From Methylomusa anaerophila (GTDB lineage Bacteria > Bacillota > Negativicutes > Sporomusales > Sporomusaceae), in NCBI RefSeq assembly GCF_003966895.1, contig NZ_AP018449.1:2435501-2499500 (forward strand): a stretch of DNA of 64,000 bases, read 5' to 3'. Below the pieces are notes generated by a model, which saw only the letters and a list, made by a program, of their open reading frames with translations, was not told where the DNA came from and ran no database searches. Shown here in pieces: positions 25,563 to 34,190 of this stretch. The translations under genes and the position numbers were made by a program. Positions within the stretch are counted from its first letter, which is position 1. Each line of letters starts with the position of its first letter.

Positions 25563-26322
25563 AAAGAAACGAACAATGAAAAGCATGAAAACAGCCGGCC
25601 TTGTATGCCTGGCGGCGCTGGCCTTATTTATCGCTGTTCCTGGTCCTTACGCAGCGCCTGCAGCTCAGGGGGAGGCCAAGAACAGTCCGGTTGAAATGGT
25701 GGCGGATACCATCGAATATGATTCGGTAAACGGTATTATGACTGCCGCCGGCAACGTAACAATTACTCAGGAAAAATCCATTATCACCGGGACCAGGGCT
25801 GAATACAACGTCAAAACGAAAGAAGGATATATTACCGGGGGCGTCAAAGCTGTAAAAGATGACGCCACATTGATCGCGGCCGAAGTTCGGTCTTATGACA
25901 GCAACACCCGTCTGGTTGCTGCCGGCGACGCAGTGCTGACCAAGGGTGAAAACCGGGTGTACGGACCGCAGGTGGACTATTATATCGACCGTCAGTACGC
26001 AATCGTTCCCAGTAATGCCAGACTGGAGACAACTGACGGCATCATGACGACCGATAAACTGGAGGCTTATTTAAATGAGGACAGGGCTGTCGGCACGGGG
26101 CATGTGCATATTGTCAGTGAAGCCCGCCAACTGGACGCTACCGCCGATGAAGCTGTTTATTACGGCCAGCCTAAGGGAGACAGCAAAATCGTATTAAGCG
26201 GCAACGCGCGCGCTATTCAGGAAGGCAACACCCTTACCGGCAAGACGGTAACCATCCGTCTGGACAATAAAGTCGTTGACGCCCAAGGGCGCAGCAGGCT
26301 CGTAGTGACCCCGAAAAAATGA
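25549..26322 (+). CDS. lptA: LPS transport periplasmic bridge protein LptA (OstA-like)
   Basis: 257 residues, ATG within the end of lptC, preceded by GGGAGGG. A signal peptide (about 11-37, ending PYAAPAA) is followed by repeated beta strands with the OstA signature PVEMVADTIEYDSVNGIMTAAGNVTI. It is longer than E. coli LptA (185) and may hold one more jellyroll unit. LptA-like proteins form the bridge that carries LPS across the periplasm. lptB and an LptF-like gene follow. Confidence 0.92.
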   Translation: MPGDKKKRTMKSMKTAGLVCLAALALFIAVPGPYAAPAAQGEAKNSPVEMVADTIEYDSVNGIMTAAGNVTITQEKSIITGTRAEYNVKTKEGYITGGVKAVKDDATLIAAEVRSYDSNTRLVAAGDAVLTKGENRVYGPQVDYYIDRQYAIVPSNARLETTDGIMTTDKLEAYLNEDRAVGTGHVHIVSEARQLDATADEAVYYGQPKGDSKIVLSGNARAIQEGNTLTGKTVTIRLDNKVVDAQGRSRLVVTPKK

Positions 26323-26372
26323 CGGGAATTATTCGCATCTGACGATATGAAATAAGATTTGGAGAACGTTTT

Positions 26373-26485
26373 ACCGCAGAGGCGCAGAGAGCGCGGAGGA
26401 CGCAGAGGGGTTTATGATTTATGTTTTTCAACGTTCCTCTTATTCTTTCTCTGTGGCCCTCTGTGTCCTCTGTGTCTCTGTGGTT
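26373..26485. repeat. CACAGAG-family inverted repeat pair
   Basis: ACCGCAGAGGCGCAGAGAG near 26373 and CCTCTGTGTCTCTGTGGT ending at 26485 face each other across about 75 bp in the lptA-lptB gap. The same words flank the GxxExxY gene at 54819. Here no gene lies between. Confidence 0.65.
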
Positions 26486-26554
26486 CCGGTCTCTTTGTCT
26501 TATGACGTTTTAGATTTTCAGGATAGTTGAGTAGATAAATTAAGAGGTAACGCT

Positions 26555-27274
26555 ATGTATATTGAAACCCAGGACTTAATAAAAACATATAAGAACCGGA
26601 ATGTGGTCAATGGCGTCAGCCTGCGGGTGGGTGAAGGGCAGATTGTGGGACTTTTGGGTGCCAATGGCGCGGGAAAAACCACCACTTTCTACATGATTGT
26701 CGGTTTGGAACGGCCCAATAGCGGGCGGATCTTTATCAATGGGGAAGAAGTGACCCATATGCCTATGTATCGCCGTTCCCGTTACGGTTTAGGCTATTTG
26801 CCGCAGGAAGCCTCAATCTTCCGTAAACTGACGGTGGAGGACAACCTGCTGGCCATTCTGGAGACTACCAAACTTACCGCTGCCGAGCGCAAGGCCAAGA
26901 TGGAAAGCCTGTTAGAGGAATTTCATGTTACCCATGTACGCAAGCGAAAAGGCTCAGAGCTTTCCGGTGGCGAACGGCGCAGGGTGGAAATAGCCAGGGC
27001 TTTATCCACTGATCCTCATTTTATTTTGCTGGATGAGCCTTTTGCCGGCGTTGACCCCATTGCGGTGGCGGACATCCAGGAAATTATCAGTTATCTTAAG
27101 AGCAGGGGCATCGGCGTGTTAATCACCGACCACAATGTCCGGGAAACCCTCAGAATAGTGGATCATGCTTATATCCTTAACGAGGGGCAAATCTTAATCG
27201 CCGGCGACAGCGATACCATTGCCAATAGTGATGTTGCCAGGAAATACTACTTAGGCAACAAGTTTTCACTGTAA
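26555..27274 (+). CDS. lptB: LPS export ABC transporter ATP-binding protein LptB
   Basis: 239 residues, ATG after AGAGGTAACGCT. It powers LPS extraction from the inner membrane. Walker A is GANGAGKTT (36-44), the Q-loop is [16 protein letters not shown], the signature is LSGGERRR and Walker B is [13 protein letters not shown]. The whole sequence is very close to the YhbG/LptB pattern, including the TDHNVRETL switch region. It is followed 20 nt later by the LptF/G-like permease. Confidence 0.97.
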   Translation: MYIETQDLIKTYKNRNVVNGVSLRVGEGQIVGLLGANGAGKTTTFYMIVGLERPNSGRIFINGEEVTHMPMYRRSRYGLGYLPQEASIFRKLTVEDNLLAILETTKLTAAERKAKMESLLEEFHVTHVRKRKGSELSGGERRRVEIARALSTDPHFILLDEPFAGVDPIAVADIQEIISYLKSRGIGVLITDHNVRETLRIVDHAYILNEGQILIAGDSDTIANSDVARKYYLGNKFSL

Positions 27275-27294
27275 TACAATGACAGGAGAAATCC

Positions 27295-28383
27295 ATGCGC
27301 ATACTTGATAAATATATTTTAAAGGAGCTGTTTGGCCCGTTTTTCTTTGGCATTGCCGCTTTTTCCAGCGTGATTATCGGGACAAGCACTTTGTTTCGAA
27401 TCGCCCAGCTCGTTACAAAATACGATACACCCTTTGCCACGGTGGTCCAATTGTTTGTGTATAGCCTTCCCAACATCATCGTGCTGACATTTCCCATGTC
27501 GATGCTGTTGGCTTCGCTGTTGGCTTTTGGGCGTTTGTCAGGCTCAAGTGAGATCATAGCCATGAAATCCGGCGGTCTTTCTTTTTACCGGCTGGCTACG
27601 CCGGTTTTTATTGCCGCTTTTATTGTCAGTATTATTGCGATTGGCTTAAACGAAAAAATAGTTCCGGCGGCTAACTCCGCCTACAACTACATTGTGCGTT
27701 ATGAAATCGAAAAAAATACTATTCCCAAATCGCAGGAACATATTATAATTAAAGATATTAGAGACGGTAACCTGGAACGGTTAACCTACGCGCGTAATTT
27801 TGCCGAGGAAACCCGGGAAATGAACGGCATTACCATTCAGGAATTTGAAAACAACCACCTGGTCAGAATCGAAAATGCGGAAAGAGCAATTTGGAATGAT
27901 GACCGTTGGATTATGTATAACGGAATTATCAGTAATTTTACCGCTGATGGCAGAGTCGAGCAAACACTGCGCTTTAACGAGCAAATTATGCCCATCGAGA
28001 AGAATCCGGCATCCATTTCCCGCGAACAGAAGAAACCGGAGGAAATGAGTATTAAAGAACTGCAGCAGCACATCAAGGTTCTTCGCCGTGAATATGTCAG
28101 GACCAGCGAGTATGAAGTCGAAATGCAGCAGCGAATTGCGGTTCCTATGGCCAGTTTCATTTTTTCCCTCATCGGCACGCCTTTGGGACTTTCCCCCAAC
28201 CGGTCCAGTTCTTCCATCGGTCTGGGGCTTAGTATCGTGATTATCTTTATCTATTACACCATCATGACCGTATTCACCGCCTTGGGTCAAGGCGACGCCA
28301 TTCCGGCTGTTTTGGCAGCCTGGGTACCCAATATGATAGGGGTGGTTGCGGGGGGGTACCTAGTCTGGAAAGCCTCAAGGTGA
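27295..28383 (+). CDS. LptF/LptG-family LPS export permease
   Basis: 362 residues, ATG after GACAGGAGAAATCC. Membrane helices lie near 12-35, 55-85 and 100-120, then a periplasmic jellyroll domain (about 125-270) and three C-terminal helices (about 275-360). The start MRILDKYILKELFGPF and the SGG...YRLATPVFI stretch are typical of YjgP/YjgQ. E. coli uses an LptF-LptG heterodimer; only this one gene is present in the window. Either it forms a homodimer or a partner is encoded elsewhere. Its start follows lptB, consistent with an lptC-A-B-F unit. Confidence 0.92.
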   Translation: MRILDKYILKELFGPFFFGIAAFSSVIIGTSTLFRIAQLVTKYDTPFATVVQLFVYSLPNIIVLTFPMSMLLASLLAFGRLSGSSEIIAMKSGGLSFYRLATPVFIAAFIVSIIAIGLNEKIVPAANSAYNYIVRYEIEKNTIPKSQEHIIIKDIRDGNLERLTYARNFAEETREMNGITIQEFENNHLVRIENAERAIWNDDRWIMYNGIISNFTADGRVEQTLRFNEQIMPIEKNPASISREQKKPEEMSIKELQQHIKVLRREYVRTSEYEVEMQQRIAVPMASFIFSLIGTPLGLSPNRSSSSIGLGLSIVIIFIYYTIMTVFTALGQGDAIPAVLAAWVPNMIGVVAGGYLVWKASR

Positions 28384-28405
28384 TTGGCTGGTTGCATTAA
28401 GTGGG

Positions 28406-28525
28406 GAACTGCTTAGAAACCGTCATCTGCTTCGTTGCTTCTGCGGTCCTCACTCCAGCGTACAACCAGTACGCTTGCGTTGCGGTCCTCGTCGCGCCTC
28501 GCACCTGACGGCTTCTAAGCAGTTC
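28406..28525. repeat. ERIC-like palindromic repeat, copy H (short form)
   Basis: 120 bp with arms GAACTGCTTA and TAAGCAGTTC, between the LptF-like gene and the DUF3084 gene. Confidence 0.85.
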
Positions 28526-28638
28526 GTGGCATTTGGTGAACTGGGGAGATACAAGAAAGAATAAGGCTGGTTTGTCTTTTTTATAGGGACTATGTTATGC
28601 TATGTAGTTTTTAGAAGGGGGAGGTGGGGAATAAGAGA

Positions 28639-29874
28639 ATGGAAATGTATAGTGTAACAATCATTGTTGTGATCGCTGTTATGGGCGGGGTTATTGCGTA
28701 TATAGGCGATAAGCTGGGGACCAAGGTGGGTAAGAAGAGGCTCAGCGTATTTGGCTTGCGGCCCAAACACACTTCCATACTGGTCACCATCATCACCGGT
28801 CTCTTGATTGCCGCCTCCACTTTAGGCATTCTTACTGCTGTCTCCCGGGATGTACGGACTGCTTTATTCGGTATGGATGAGCTTAAAACTCAGCTGCTGT
28901 CACTCAATAGTGAAGTGGAAACCAGCCGTGCTGCGCTGGAAGCCAAAAATGTTGAATACCTTTCATTAAATGCGAAAGTAAGCGAGACTGCCGCAAAGTT
29001 AGGTCAAATCACCCAGGAGCTTGAGACGGTAACTGCCGAACGGGACAAAACCGCGGCGGCTTTAGAGGAACTGCAGTCGAATTATTGGGTTGCACAGCAG
29101 GATTTGGCCAAATATCAAAACGATGTCCGCCAGCTTGAAATTACCAAGCGGGAATTAGATGCAAAAATCAGTGAACTGAGCACTGCCAAAAATTCACTGC
29201 AAAGCGATGTGGACCGGTTGAATGAACTGACTGCCAACCTGCGGCAGGGACTTCAGGTCGTACGGGAAGGAACCGTGGTCTTCCGGGCGGGAGAGGTAAT
29301 AGCTACCTTTGTACTAAATGGCAAGCAGTCCAAGGAGGAAATTGTTCAATCTCTGTCAACCGCTTTGTATAAAACCAATCAATCCTTGCTGGAGCGTTTG
29401 CAGATTACGGACAAAAATATGGAAATTTTGTGGGTTGCCCAAAAGGAATTTGACCAAGCGGTATCCCGGATCGACAAATCCGACGAGGATATAATTGTCC
29501 GGGTTTCTACCGCCGACAATACCATATACGGTGAGCCGATCATTGGCCGTATTGAATTGTTCCCGAATCGGCTGGTCTATAATAAAGGCGCTTTGGTTTT
29601 TTCTGAGGTTGTAAATGCAACGGACAACTCCCGGCAGGCGGAGGAAATAGTCCTGCTGTTTTTGCACAAAGTGAATGTGGCGGCGGTTAGCCAGGGGATG
29701 CTGGCCGATCCTATTCAGGGGAATGTTGGTTCAATAGGTGGAGCGCAGCTATTTGATATAGTGAATAAAGTAAAACGGCAAAAGGGTAAAATAGAAATGG
29801 TAGCTGTCGTTAAAGACGATACGTACACGGTTGGTCCCCTCGAAGTGGAGGTACGGATCCGGGGGGTACAATAA
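28639..29874 (+). CDS. DUF3084 domain protein, membrane-anchored coiled coil
   Basis: ATG at 28639 is about 11 nt from GGGGGAGGTGG; 411 residues. Two N-terminal membrane helices (about 5-23 and 43-67) enclose a cytoplasmic loop with GDKLGTKVGKKRLSVFGLRPKHTS, a stretch typical of DUF3084. A long coiled coil (about 85-210) leads to a globular C-terminus (about 215-411) with LRQGLQVVREGTVVFRAGEVI. The family is common in cyanobacteria and Negativicutes next to envelope genes; function is not established. Here it follows the lpt genes and ends in a strong terminator before the porin array. Confidence 0.8.
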   Translation: MEMYSVTIIVVIAVMGGVIAYIGDKLGTKVGKKRLSVFGLRPKHTSILVTIITGLLIAASTLGILTAVSRDVRTALFGMDELKTQLLSLNSEVETSRAALEAKNVEYLSLNAKVSETAAKLGQITQELETVTAERDKTAAALEELQSNYWVAQQDLAKYQNDVRQLEITKRELDAKISELSTAKNSLQSDVDRLNELTANLRQGLQVVREGTVVFRAGEVIATFVLNGKQSKEEIVQSLSTALYKTNQSLLERLQITDKNMEILWVAQKEFDQAVSRIDKSDEDIIVRVSTADNTIYGEPIIGRIELFPNRLVYNKGALVFSEVVNATDNSRQAEEIVLLFLHKVNVAAVSQGMLADPIQGNVGSIGGAQLFDIVNKVKRQKGKIEMVAVVKDDTYTVGPLEVEVRIRGVQ

Positions 29875-29908
29875 TTTTGCAGCGGCTGGCCGCTAGAATA
29901 TACCAGGG

Positions 29909-29943
29909 AAAGAATCCTGTTAATGGGCAGGATTCTTTTTTGT
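29909..29943 (+). terminator. Rho-independent terminator after DUF3084 gene
   Basis: AAAGAATCCTG (29909-29919) pairs perfectly with CAGGATTCTTT (29928-29938), 8-nt loop, followed by a T run. Confidence 0.9.
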
Positions 29944-29944
29944 T

Positions 29945-29973
29945 TTGACGAACATAATAGCATAACATTTAAT
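29945..29973 (+). promoter_or_regulatory. Candidate promoter of SLH porin 1
   Basis: TTGACG at 29945-29950 and TTTAAT at 29968-29973 with a 17-nt spacer. A start near 29980 would give a leader of about 300 nt. Confidence 0.45.
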
Positions 29974-30109
29974 TATGTTAACTTAATAATTTCGGCTAAC
30001 ATCAGTTTGTTGATGGAATTAAACCCAGTATTATCAAGAAATATACCAAAATATGCACAGCAAAACAAAGCAGGAATTCAATCAACTACGTCGAAATTAT
30101 GTAAACAAT

Positions 30110-30278
30110 AAACCTGTAAGAGCGACAGGTTGCATAGCGGTGACTATCCAGTCGGAGTGGAAGACGAATTGAGGAAACGTGGATACTCAAATCAGACTTC
30201 CCCCCTGACCGGTTGAGCCGGTATGTTGGTGGCAACACCCGCCAAAAAAATTCACTAAATCTTAAGGGGGATTCCTAG
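30110..30278 (+). promoter_or_regulatory. Structured 5' leader of SLH porin 1 with conserved TTGAG...CTCAA motif
   Basis: Contains a hairpin AACCTGT/ACAGGTT (30111-30132), the shared 22-nt motif at 30169-30190 (TTGAGGAAACG then TGGATACTCAA), and further small stems. The motif holds GAGG plus GTG-GAT-ACT-CAA, which can be read as a mini-gene (30179-30208, MDTQIRLPP). It recurs before the other three porins. Confidence 0.55.
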
Positions 30279-31544
30279 ATGAACAAGAGACTCCTGAAAG
30301 CAGCTGTGGCCACTGCTCTTACTGTGGCTTTCGCAGTTCCTGCTTTCGCAGCGCCTGCTGCTTCCACAACTTCCACTTCTCCGACTCCTGCTTCCCCGGC
30401 TCCCGCTTCTGTGACTCCTGCTTCCCCGAGTTCCGCTTCCGCTAATTTTTTCACTGACGTTCCTGCTAAGCATTGGTCCTATGACGCTGTTAACAAACTG
30501 GCTAAAGCCGGTGTTATCACCGGTTATGGCGACGGCACCTTCAAAGGTGACAAAACCGTAACCCGTTATGAAATGGCGGCCATCGTCGCCAGTGCTATGC
30601 AAAAGAACCTGAACGGCGACCAAAAGGAAGCGGTTGATAAGCTTTCCCAAGAGTTTGCCGCTGAGCTTGAAAGCATGGGCATCAGAGTAGACAATTTAGA
30701 AACTAAAGTTGACAACATGGTTAAAATTTCCGGTGACGCTCGTGTTCGTTACTTCAACACCGAAAACGCCAGCGACACTACCGACTATCGTGCCCGGGTA
30801 AGCTTTGACGGCAAAGTGAACGACAGCCTTAAATTCAACGCCCGTCTCTCCAGTGGCAACACCGACTCTGATGCTGCAGCCAACACCGTTAAATTTGATA
30901 CTGCCAACGTTACATTTGATGTTATTGGTCTGACCAATACCATTGGCCGTCAAGACATCAAACTGGGCACCGGTTTTCTGATTGACACTCAAATGAACGG
31001 TATCACAGCTAAAGCCGGCGATTTGAGACTTTTTGGCGGTAGAGCTACCTCCAATGCCGGTAAATTAGCTGACGGAACAACGGATTACCCGGCCTCTGAA
31101 CGCGTATACGGCGCTGAGTATGGCTTTAATGTAGGTAACGCTAAAGTAAATGTCGACTACATGAAAAATGCATCCAACGAAGATGAATTCTTTGGCGCCA
31201 ACACTGCCTTCAAACTGACTGACGGTCTCTCTGCCAATGCCGAATACTTCCAAAACGACGACAAGGACGCTTCTGCCGCCGCTTATGGCTTGAAATTCGA
31301 CAATATTGGCCTAGCTGCTACCTATCGCGATGTAGAAGCCAACGCTTACACCGGTTACTCCACGTTGAACAATACCAGCTTCTATGGCGCAATGAGCGCT
31401 AACGGCTTCAAAGGTATGGAATATCAATACGACCGTGATCTTGTAAAAAATGTTAATCTGATTGTTAAATACCAAGACTTCGAAACCCAGAACGGGACCA
31501 AACTTGACAATCGTACCAGCGCAGTTGTCAACGTTAAATTTTAA
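30279..31544 (+). CDS. SLH-domain outer-membrane porin 1 (OmpM-like)
   Basis: 421 residues, ATG after AAGGGGGATTCCTAG. A signal peptide (1-24, AFA/AP) is followed by a Pro/Ser/Thr/Ala-rich linker (about 25-55) absent from the other three porins. Then comes one SLH domain (about 56-105, FFTDVPAKHWSYDAVNKL ... YGDGTFKGDKTVTRYEMA), a short coiled coil ending in LETKVDNM, and a beta-barrel domain ending in VVNVKF with a terminal Phe. OmpM/Mep45 proteins bind modified peptidoglycan through the SLH domain and hold the outer membrane to the wall while acting as channels. It has its own promoter and terminator. Confidence 0.92.
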   Translation: MNKRLLKAAVATALTVAFAVPAFAAPAASTTSTSPTPASPAPASVTPASPSSASANFFTDVPAKHWSYDAVNKLAKAGVITGYGDGTFKGDKTVTRYEMAAIVASAMQKNLNGDQKEAVDKLSQEFAAELESMGIRVDNLETKVDNMVKISGDARVRYFNTENASDTTDYRARVSFDGKVNDSLKFNARLSSGNTDSDAAANTVKFDTANVTFDVIGLTNTIGRQDIKLGTGFLIDTQMNGITAKAGDLRLFGGRATSNAGKLADGTTDYPASERVYGAEYGFNVGNAKVNVDYMKNASNEDEFFGANTAFKLTDGLSANAEYFQNDDKDASAAAYGLKFDNIGLAATYRDVEANAYTGYSTLNNTSFYGAMSANGFKGMEYQYDRDLVKNVNLIVKYQDFETQNGTKLDNRTSAVVNVKF

Positions 31545-31563
31545 TCTGAACCGATATTCGCGG

Positions 31564-31592
31564 GGGACGCCGAGCGGCGTCCCTTTTCTTTT
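31564..31592 (+). terminator. Rho-independent terminator of SLH porin 1
   Basis: GGGACGCCG (31564-31572), AG, CGGCGTCCC (31575-31583), then TTTTCTTTT. Confidence 0.92.
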
Positions 31593-31682
31593 GTATAAAA
31601 CGAATTAAGCACCAACAGCAGGATTGCTGATAAATTTTGCGAACATATTTAGGAGTAGAGTGGATTGGGGAGGCATTGAATA

Positions 31683-32096
31683 ATGGATGATAGCATTGTG
31701 GTGGCTGTTGATCCCGGCAGGGAAAAATGCGGTCTGGCTGTTGTACATAAGCAAACGGGCGTAATAGAAAAGAAAATCGTGCTTACTGCGAACCTATTGA
31801 CTGAGGTTGAGAAGTTAGCCGGTTTTTATAATACTCTGGCTGTTGTGCTGGGCGACCGTACTACTTCTAAATCCGCCCGTGCCGCTTTAAGCCGGGTTAA
31901 CATAGGCGACCGCTTTCTTAACATCATTATGGTCGATGAGCATCGCTCCACGGAAGAGGCGAGGCGGCTATACTGGCAGGAGAATCCTCCCCGCGGCTTA
32001 AAAGCCTTTATTCCCACCACCATGCAGGTACCGCCGGCACCGGTGGATGACTATGTGGCTGTGACACTTGCCAGGCGGTATTTCGCTAAACTGTAA
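31683..32096 (+). CDS. RuvC/YqgF-fold (RNase H-like) protein
   Basis: 137 residues, ATG at 31683 after GGGGAGGCATTGA. The order of acidic residues fits the YqgF/RuvC resolvase-like fold: Asp10 in VAVDPGREKCGLAV, Glu86 in VDEHRSTEEAR, and Asp122/Asp123 in the C-terminal VDDYVAVTLA. It is related to the Holliday-junction-resolvase-like family, though GDRTTSKSAR replaces the usual YqgF middle. Possible roles are pre-16S rRNA or DNA junction processing. It lies between two porin genes with its own terminator, and no link to the porins is visible. A housekeeping yqgF may exist elsewhere. Confidence 0.7.
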   Translation: MDDSIVVAVDPGREKCGLAVVHKQTGVIEKKIVLTANLLTEVEKLAGFYNTLAVVLGDRTTSKSARAALSRVNIGDRFLNIIMVDEHRSTEEARRLYWQENPPRGLKAFIPTTMQVPPAPVDDYVAVTLARRYFAKL

Positions 32097-32108
32097 ATAA
32101 CTCCATCT

Positions 32109-32142
32109 AAAATACCCGATTTGGGCAATCGGGTATTTTTTA
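32109..32142 (+). terminator. Rho-independent terminator after RuvC-fold gene
   Basis: AATACCCGATT (32111-32121) pairs with AATCGGGTATT (32127-32137), followed by a T run. Confidence 0.9.
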
Positions 32143-32220
32143 TTTGCCGTTTTTGCAAAACCATACAATTTTTTTCATATTTTGTAACATTAGTGCATAT
32201 ATTACAGCGTGGGTAAAAAC

Positions 32221-32436
32221 AGCCCTTCATTCACTGCGGTCTTATTCGCCGAAAGTGATCCGCAGGCAGCGGAAAGGGGGGAGTGTATTCCTGCCGGAGG
32301 CGGCATCACCGCCGGTGTTAAGATGCGAGTACGGCAAACCGGCAAAAATATATTGAGGAAACGTGGACACTCAATAGAATAAATTGTTTGCTGCCGGCTC
32401 GCTAATCAAATTAGATGAATTTAGGAGGATTATTCC
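32221..32436 (+). promoter_or_regulatory. Structured 5' leader of SLH porin 2
   Basis: Includes GCCG...CGGC enclosing GTTAAGATGCGAGTACG (32317-32333) and, 19 nt later, the shared TTGAG...CTCAA motif (32353-32374). The motif reads GAGG-AAAC-GTG-GAC-ACT-CAA-TAG, a four-codon mini-gene at 32363-32377. No clear promoter was found in the 340-bp gap. Confidence 0.55.
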
Positions 32437-33786
32437 ATGAAAAAAACCGCTTCTTTGGCTATGGCGGCAGTATTTGCCCTGAGTGTAGCCGGCACCGCTC
32501 TGGCTGCCCCGGCTAATCCCTTCGTCGATGTTCCCGCCCAACACTGGGCCTATGGCGCTGTGAACAAGCTGGTTAAAGCCGGTATCGTCAGCGGTTACGG
32601 CGACGGCACCTACAAAGGTGACCGGACCCTGACCCGTTATGAAATGGCGACCGTTGTAGCCAAGGCTATGGCTAATTCCGAAAAAGCAGACGCGGAAACC
32701 AAAGCTGTTCTGGATAAACTCCAAGCCGAATTTGCCACCGAACTGAACAACCTGGGTGTTCGTGTAGACAATCTGGAAAAAAACGCTTCTACTATTAAAT
32801 TCACCGGTGACGCCCGCATCCGTTATCAACAAAATCCCAGCGGCGGCGATAGCAGCGCTGTCAATAATACTTCAAGCAATTTCCAGGAACGGGTGCGTTT
32901 AAACCTCACCGCCGATATTGCCGACAACCTGAAATTTATCGGTCGTATTGAGGCCCAGAATGAATCCAACCAACGGGCGGCCAACAGCAATACCAGAGAA
33001 TCCCGTACCGACAGCTTGACCTACGACCGGGCTGAATTCCTTTATTCGAACGGCAACTTCAGCGCATCTGTCGGCCGGATTCTGCCCACTCTGGGGGAAG
33101 GCCTCATTTGGGACGGATCGTCATCTAATGGTGCGCCGATTGACGGAACTTACCTGACCTATAATTTTGACAATAAAATTAAACTGTCGGCAGGATATGG
33201 CGACCTGGATGCCAACAACAAGTTTGACGTTTCCACCAATGCGTTTTTCGCCGACCTGCGGGCCAAAGTATCCAACAATGTAAATCTTACCGCCGCCTAT
33301 ATGAAACCGAACAACGTCACTGTAGCCGGCGGTTTGAACGGGGCCGCCGTTCCCTACAACTACAAATGGTTTTCCTATGGCTTTGATGCCAAATTGGGTC
33401 CAAACTTTACTTTAATCGGTGAAGGCATTCGCAACAACGCCGCCGACCTTCCGGCCGACGCTCAGAAAACCGGCTGGTGGACCAGACTCAAATACAAGGA
33501 TATTAACGTTGCCAACCCCGGAACCTTCGCGGTATATGTGGACTATCTCAAAGTAGGCAACTGGGCCGTTGATCCTGCCGGCTGGGGACACACCCTGAAC
33601 GTAGCCGGCGGGGACTATATCGGCGGTAACGGCGCCAAAGGCTGGGGCCTGGGCTTGCAATACGTATATGCCAAAAACGCCGACCTTGAATTCAGATACT
33701 ATGACCTTGAACCGTATGATTCATCTAAATCCGGTTTCGATAACTACAAGAAAAGTTATTCCGTTATTACCAACTTTAGATTCTAA
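32437..33786 (+). CDS. SLH-domain outer-membrane porin 2 (OmpM-like)
   Basis: 449 residues, ATG after TTTAGGAGGATTATTCC. Signal peptide (1-23, ALA/AP), an SLH domain directly behind it (about 26-75, PFVDVPAQHWAYGAVNKL), a coiled-coil helix (about 85-120, ending VDNLEKNAS) and a beta barrel of about 320 residues ending SVITNFRF. The barrel is closest to porin 3: both carry a LPTLGEGLIWDGS/QPTFGEGILWDGS segment and the GGDYIGGNGAKGWG segment. It should tether the outer membrane to peptidoglycan and let small solutes pass. Confidence 0.93.
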   Translation: MKKTASLAMAAVFALSVAGTALAAPANPFVDVPAQHWAYGAVNKLVKAGIVSGYGDGTYKGDRTLTRYEMATVVAKAMANSEKADAETKAVLDKLQAEFATELNNLGVRVDNLEKNASTIKFTGDARIRYQQNPSGGDSSAVNNTSSNFQERVRLNLTADIADNLKFIGRIEAQNESNQRAANSNTRESRTDSLTYDRAEFLYSNGNFSASVGRILPTLGEGLIWDGSSSNGAPIDGTYLTYNFDNKIKLSAGYGDLDANNKFDVSTNAFFADLRAKVSNNVNLTAAYMKPNNVTVAGGLNGAAVPYNYKWFSYGFDAKLGPNFTLIGEGIRNNAADLPADAQKTGWWTRLKYKDINVANPGTFAVYVDYLKVGNWAVDPAGWGHTLNVAGGDYIGGNGAKGWGLGLQYVYAKNADLEFRYYDLEPYDSSKSGFDNYKKSYSVITNFRF

Positions 33787-33798
33787 ATATAGTAAGAG

Positions 33799-33833
33799 AA
33801 CTCCCATGCAAGGTGTTGCACGGGAGTTTTTTT
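33799..33833 (+). terminator. Rho-independent terminator of SLH porin 2
   Basis: AACTCCC and GGGAGTT close a stem extended by TGCAA/TTGCA with one mismatch; a run of Ts follows. Confidence 0.9.
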
Positions 33834-33881
33834 ATGAACATATTTTTTTTATATTACATTCACATTATTTTCATTTTCCTA

Positions 33882-33910
33882 TTGCCAAATTTAATAACAG
33901 AAGATATAAT
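33882..33910 (+). promoter_or_regulatory. Promoter of SLH porin 3
   Basis: TTGCCA at 33882-33887 and TATAAT at 33905-33910 with an ideal 17-nt spacer, in very AT-rich DNA. Transcription from here gives a leader of about 275 nt. Confidence 0.65.
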
Positions 33911-33999
33911 TTCATTAAAATCATGTTAACAAATTAAATTAAATTTAAAATTTAAAATTTACATAGTGACGCGGTATTCAATAAGTATGCAGTATTGAT

Positions 34000-34190
34000 T
34001 CTTTCGCCGTGGAGAACCGAAGGGGGAATGGGAAAGCCCGTTTTGCCGTCACGGTTTTTTAGCAGGCGATAAGATAGGCGGATGCCGAGAAAGGGGAATA
34101 TATTGAGGAAACATGGACACTCAATGGACAACCCTTCTTAGGCGGTCGTCAGGCACCCTAATATTTTTTAACCTAAGGAGGAGAAATCGA
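34000..34190 (+). promoter_or_regulatory. Structured 5' leader of SLH porin 3
   Basis: Contains a GCCGTG...CACGG stem (about 34010-34054), GGC...GCC around GATAAGATAGGCGGATG (34068-34084), and the shared TTGAG...CTCAA motif at 34103-34124. The ATG at 34113 inside that motif is in frame with the porin without a stop, so a 26-residue N-terminal extension beginning MDTQWTTLLRR is possible in theory. Confidence 0.55.

Noticed and set aside
29923..30111. Small plus-strand frame between the DUF3084 terminator and porin 1
   Set aside because: It starts inside the terminator stem, has no ribosome binding site and low-complexity AT-rich content, and would lie in the porin promoter and leader.
34113..34190. 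Porin 3 starting at 34113 with a 26-residue extension
   Set aside because: The extension would place charged residues before a perfect signal peptide, and a strong ribosome binding site precedes the ATG at 34191. The upstream ATG is instead discussed as a leader codon.
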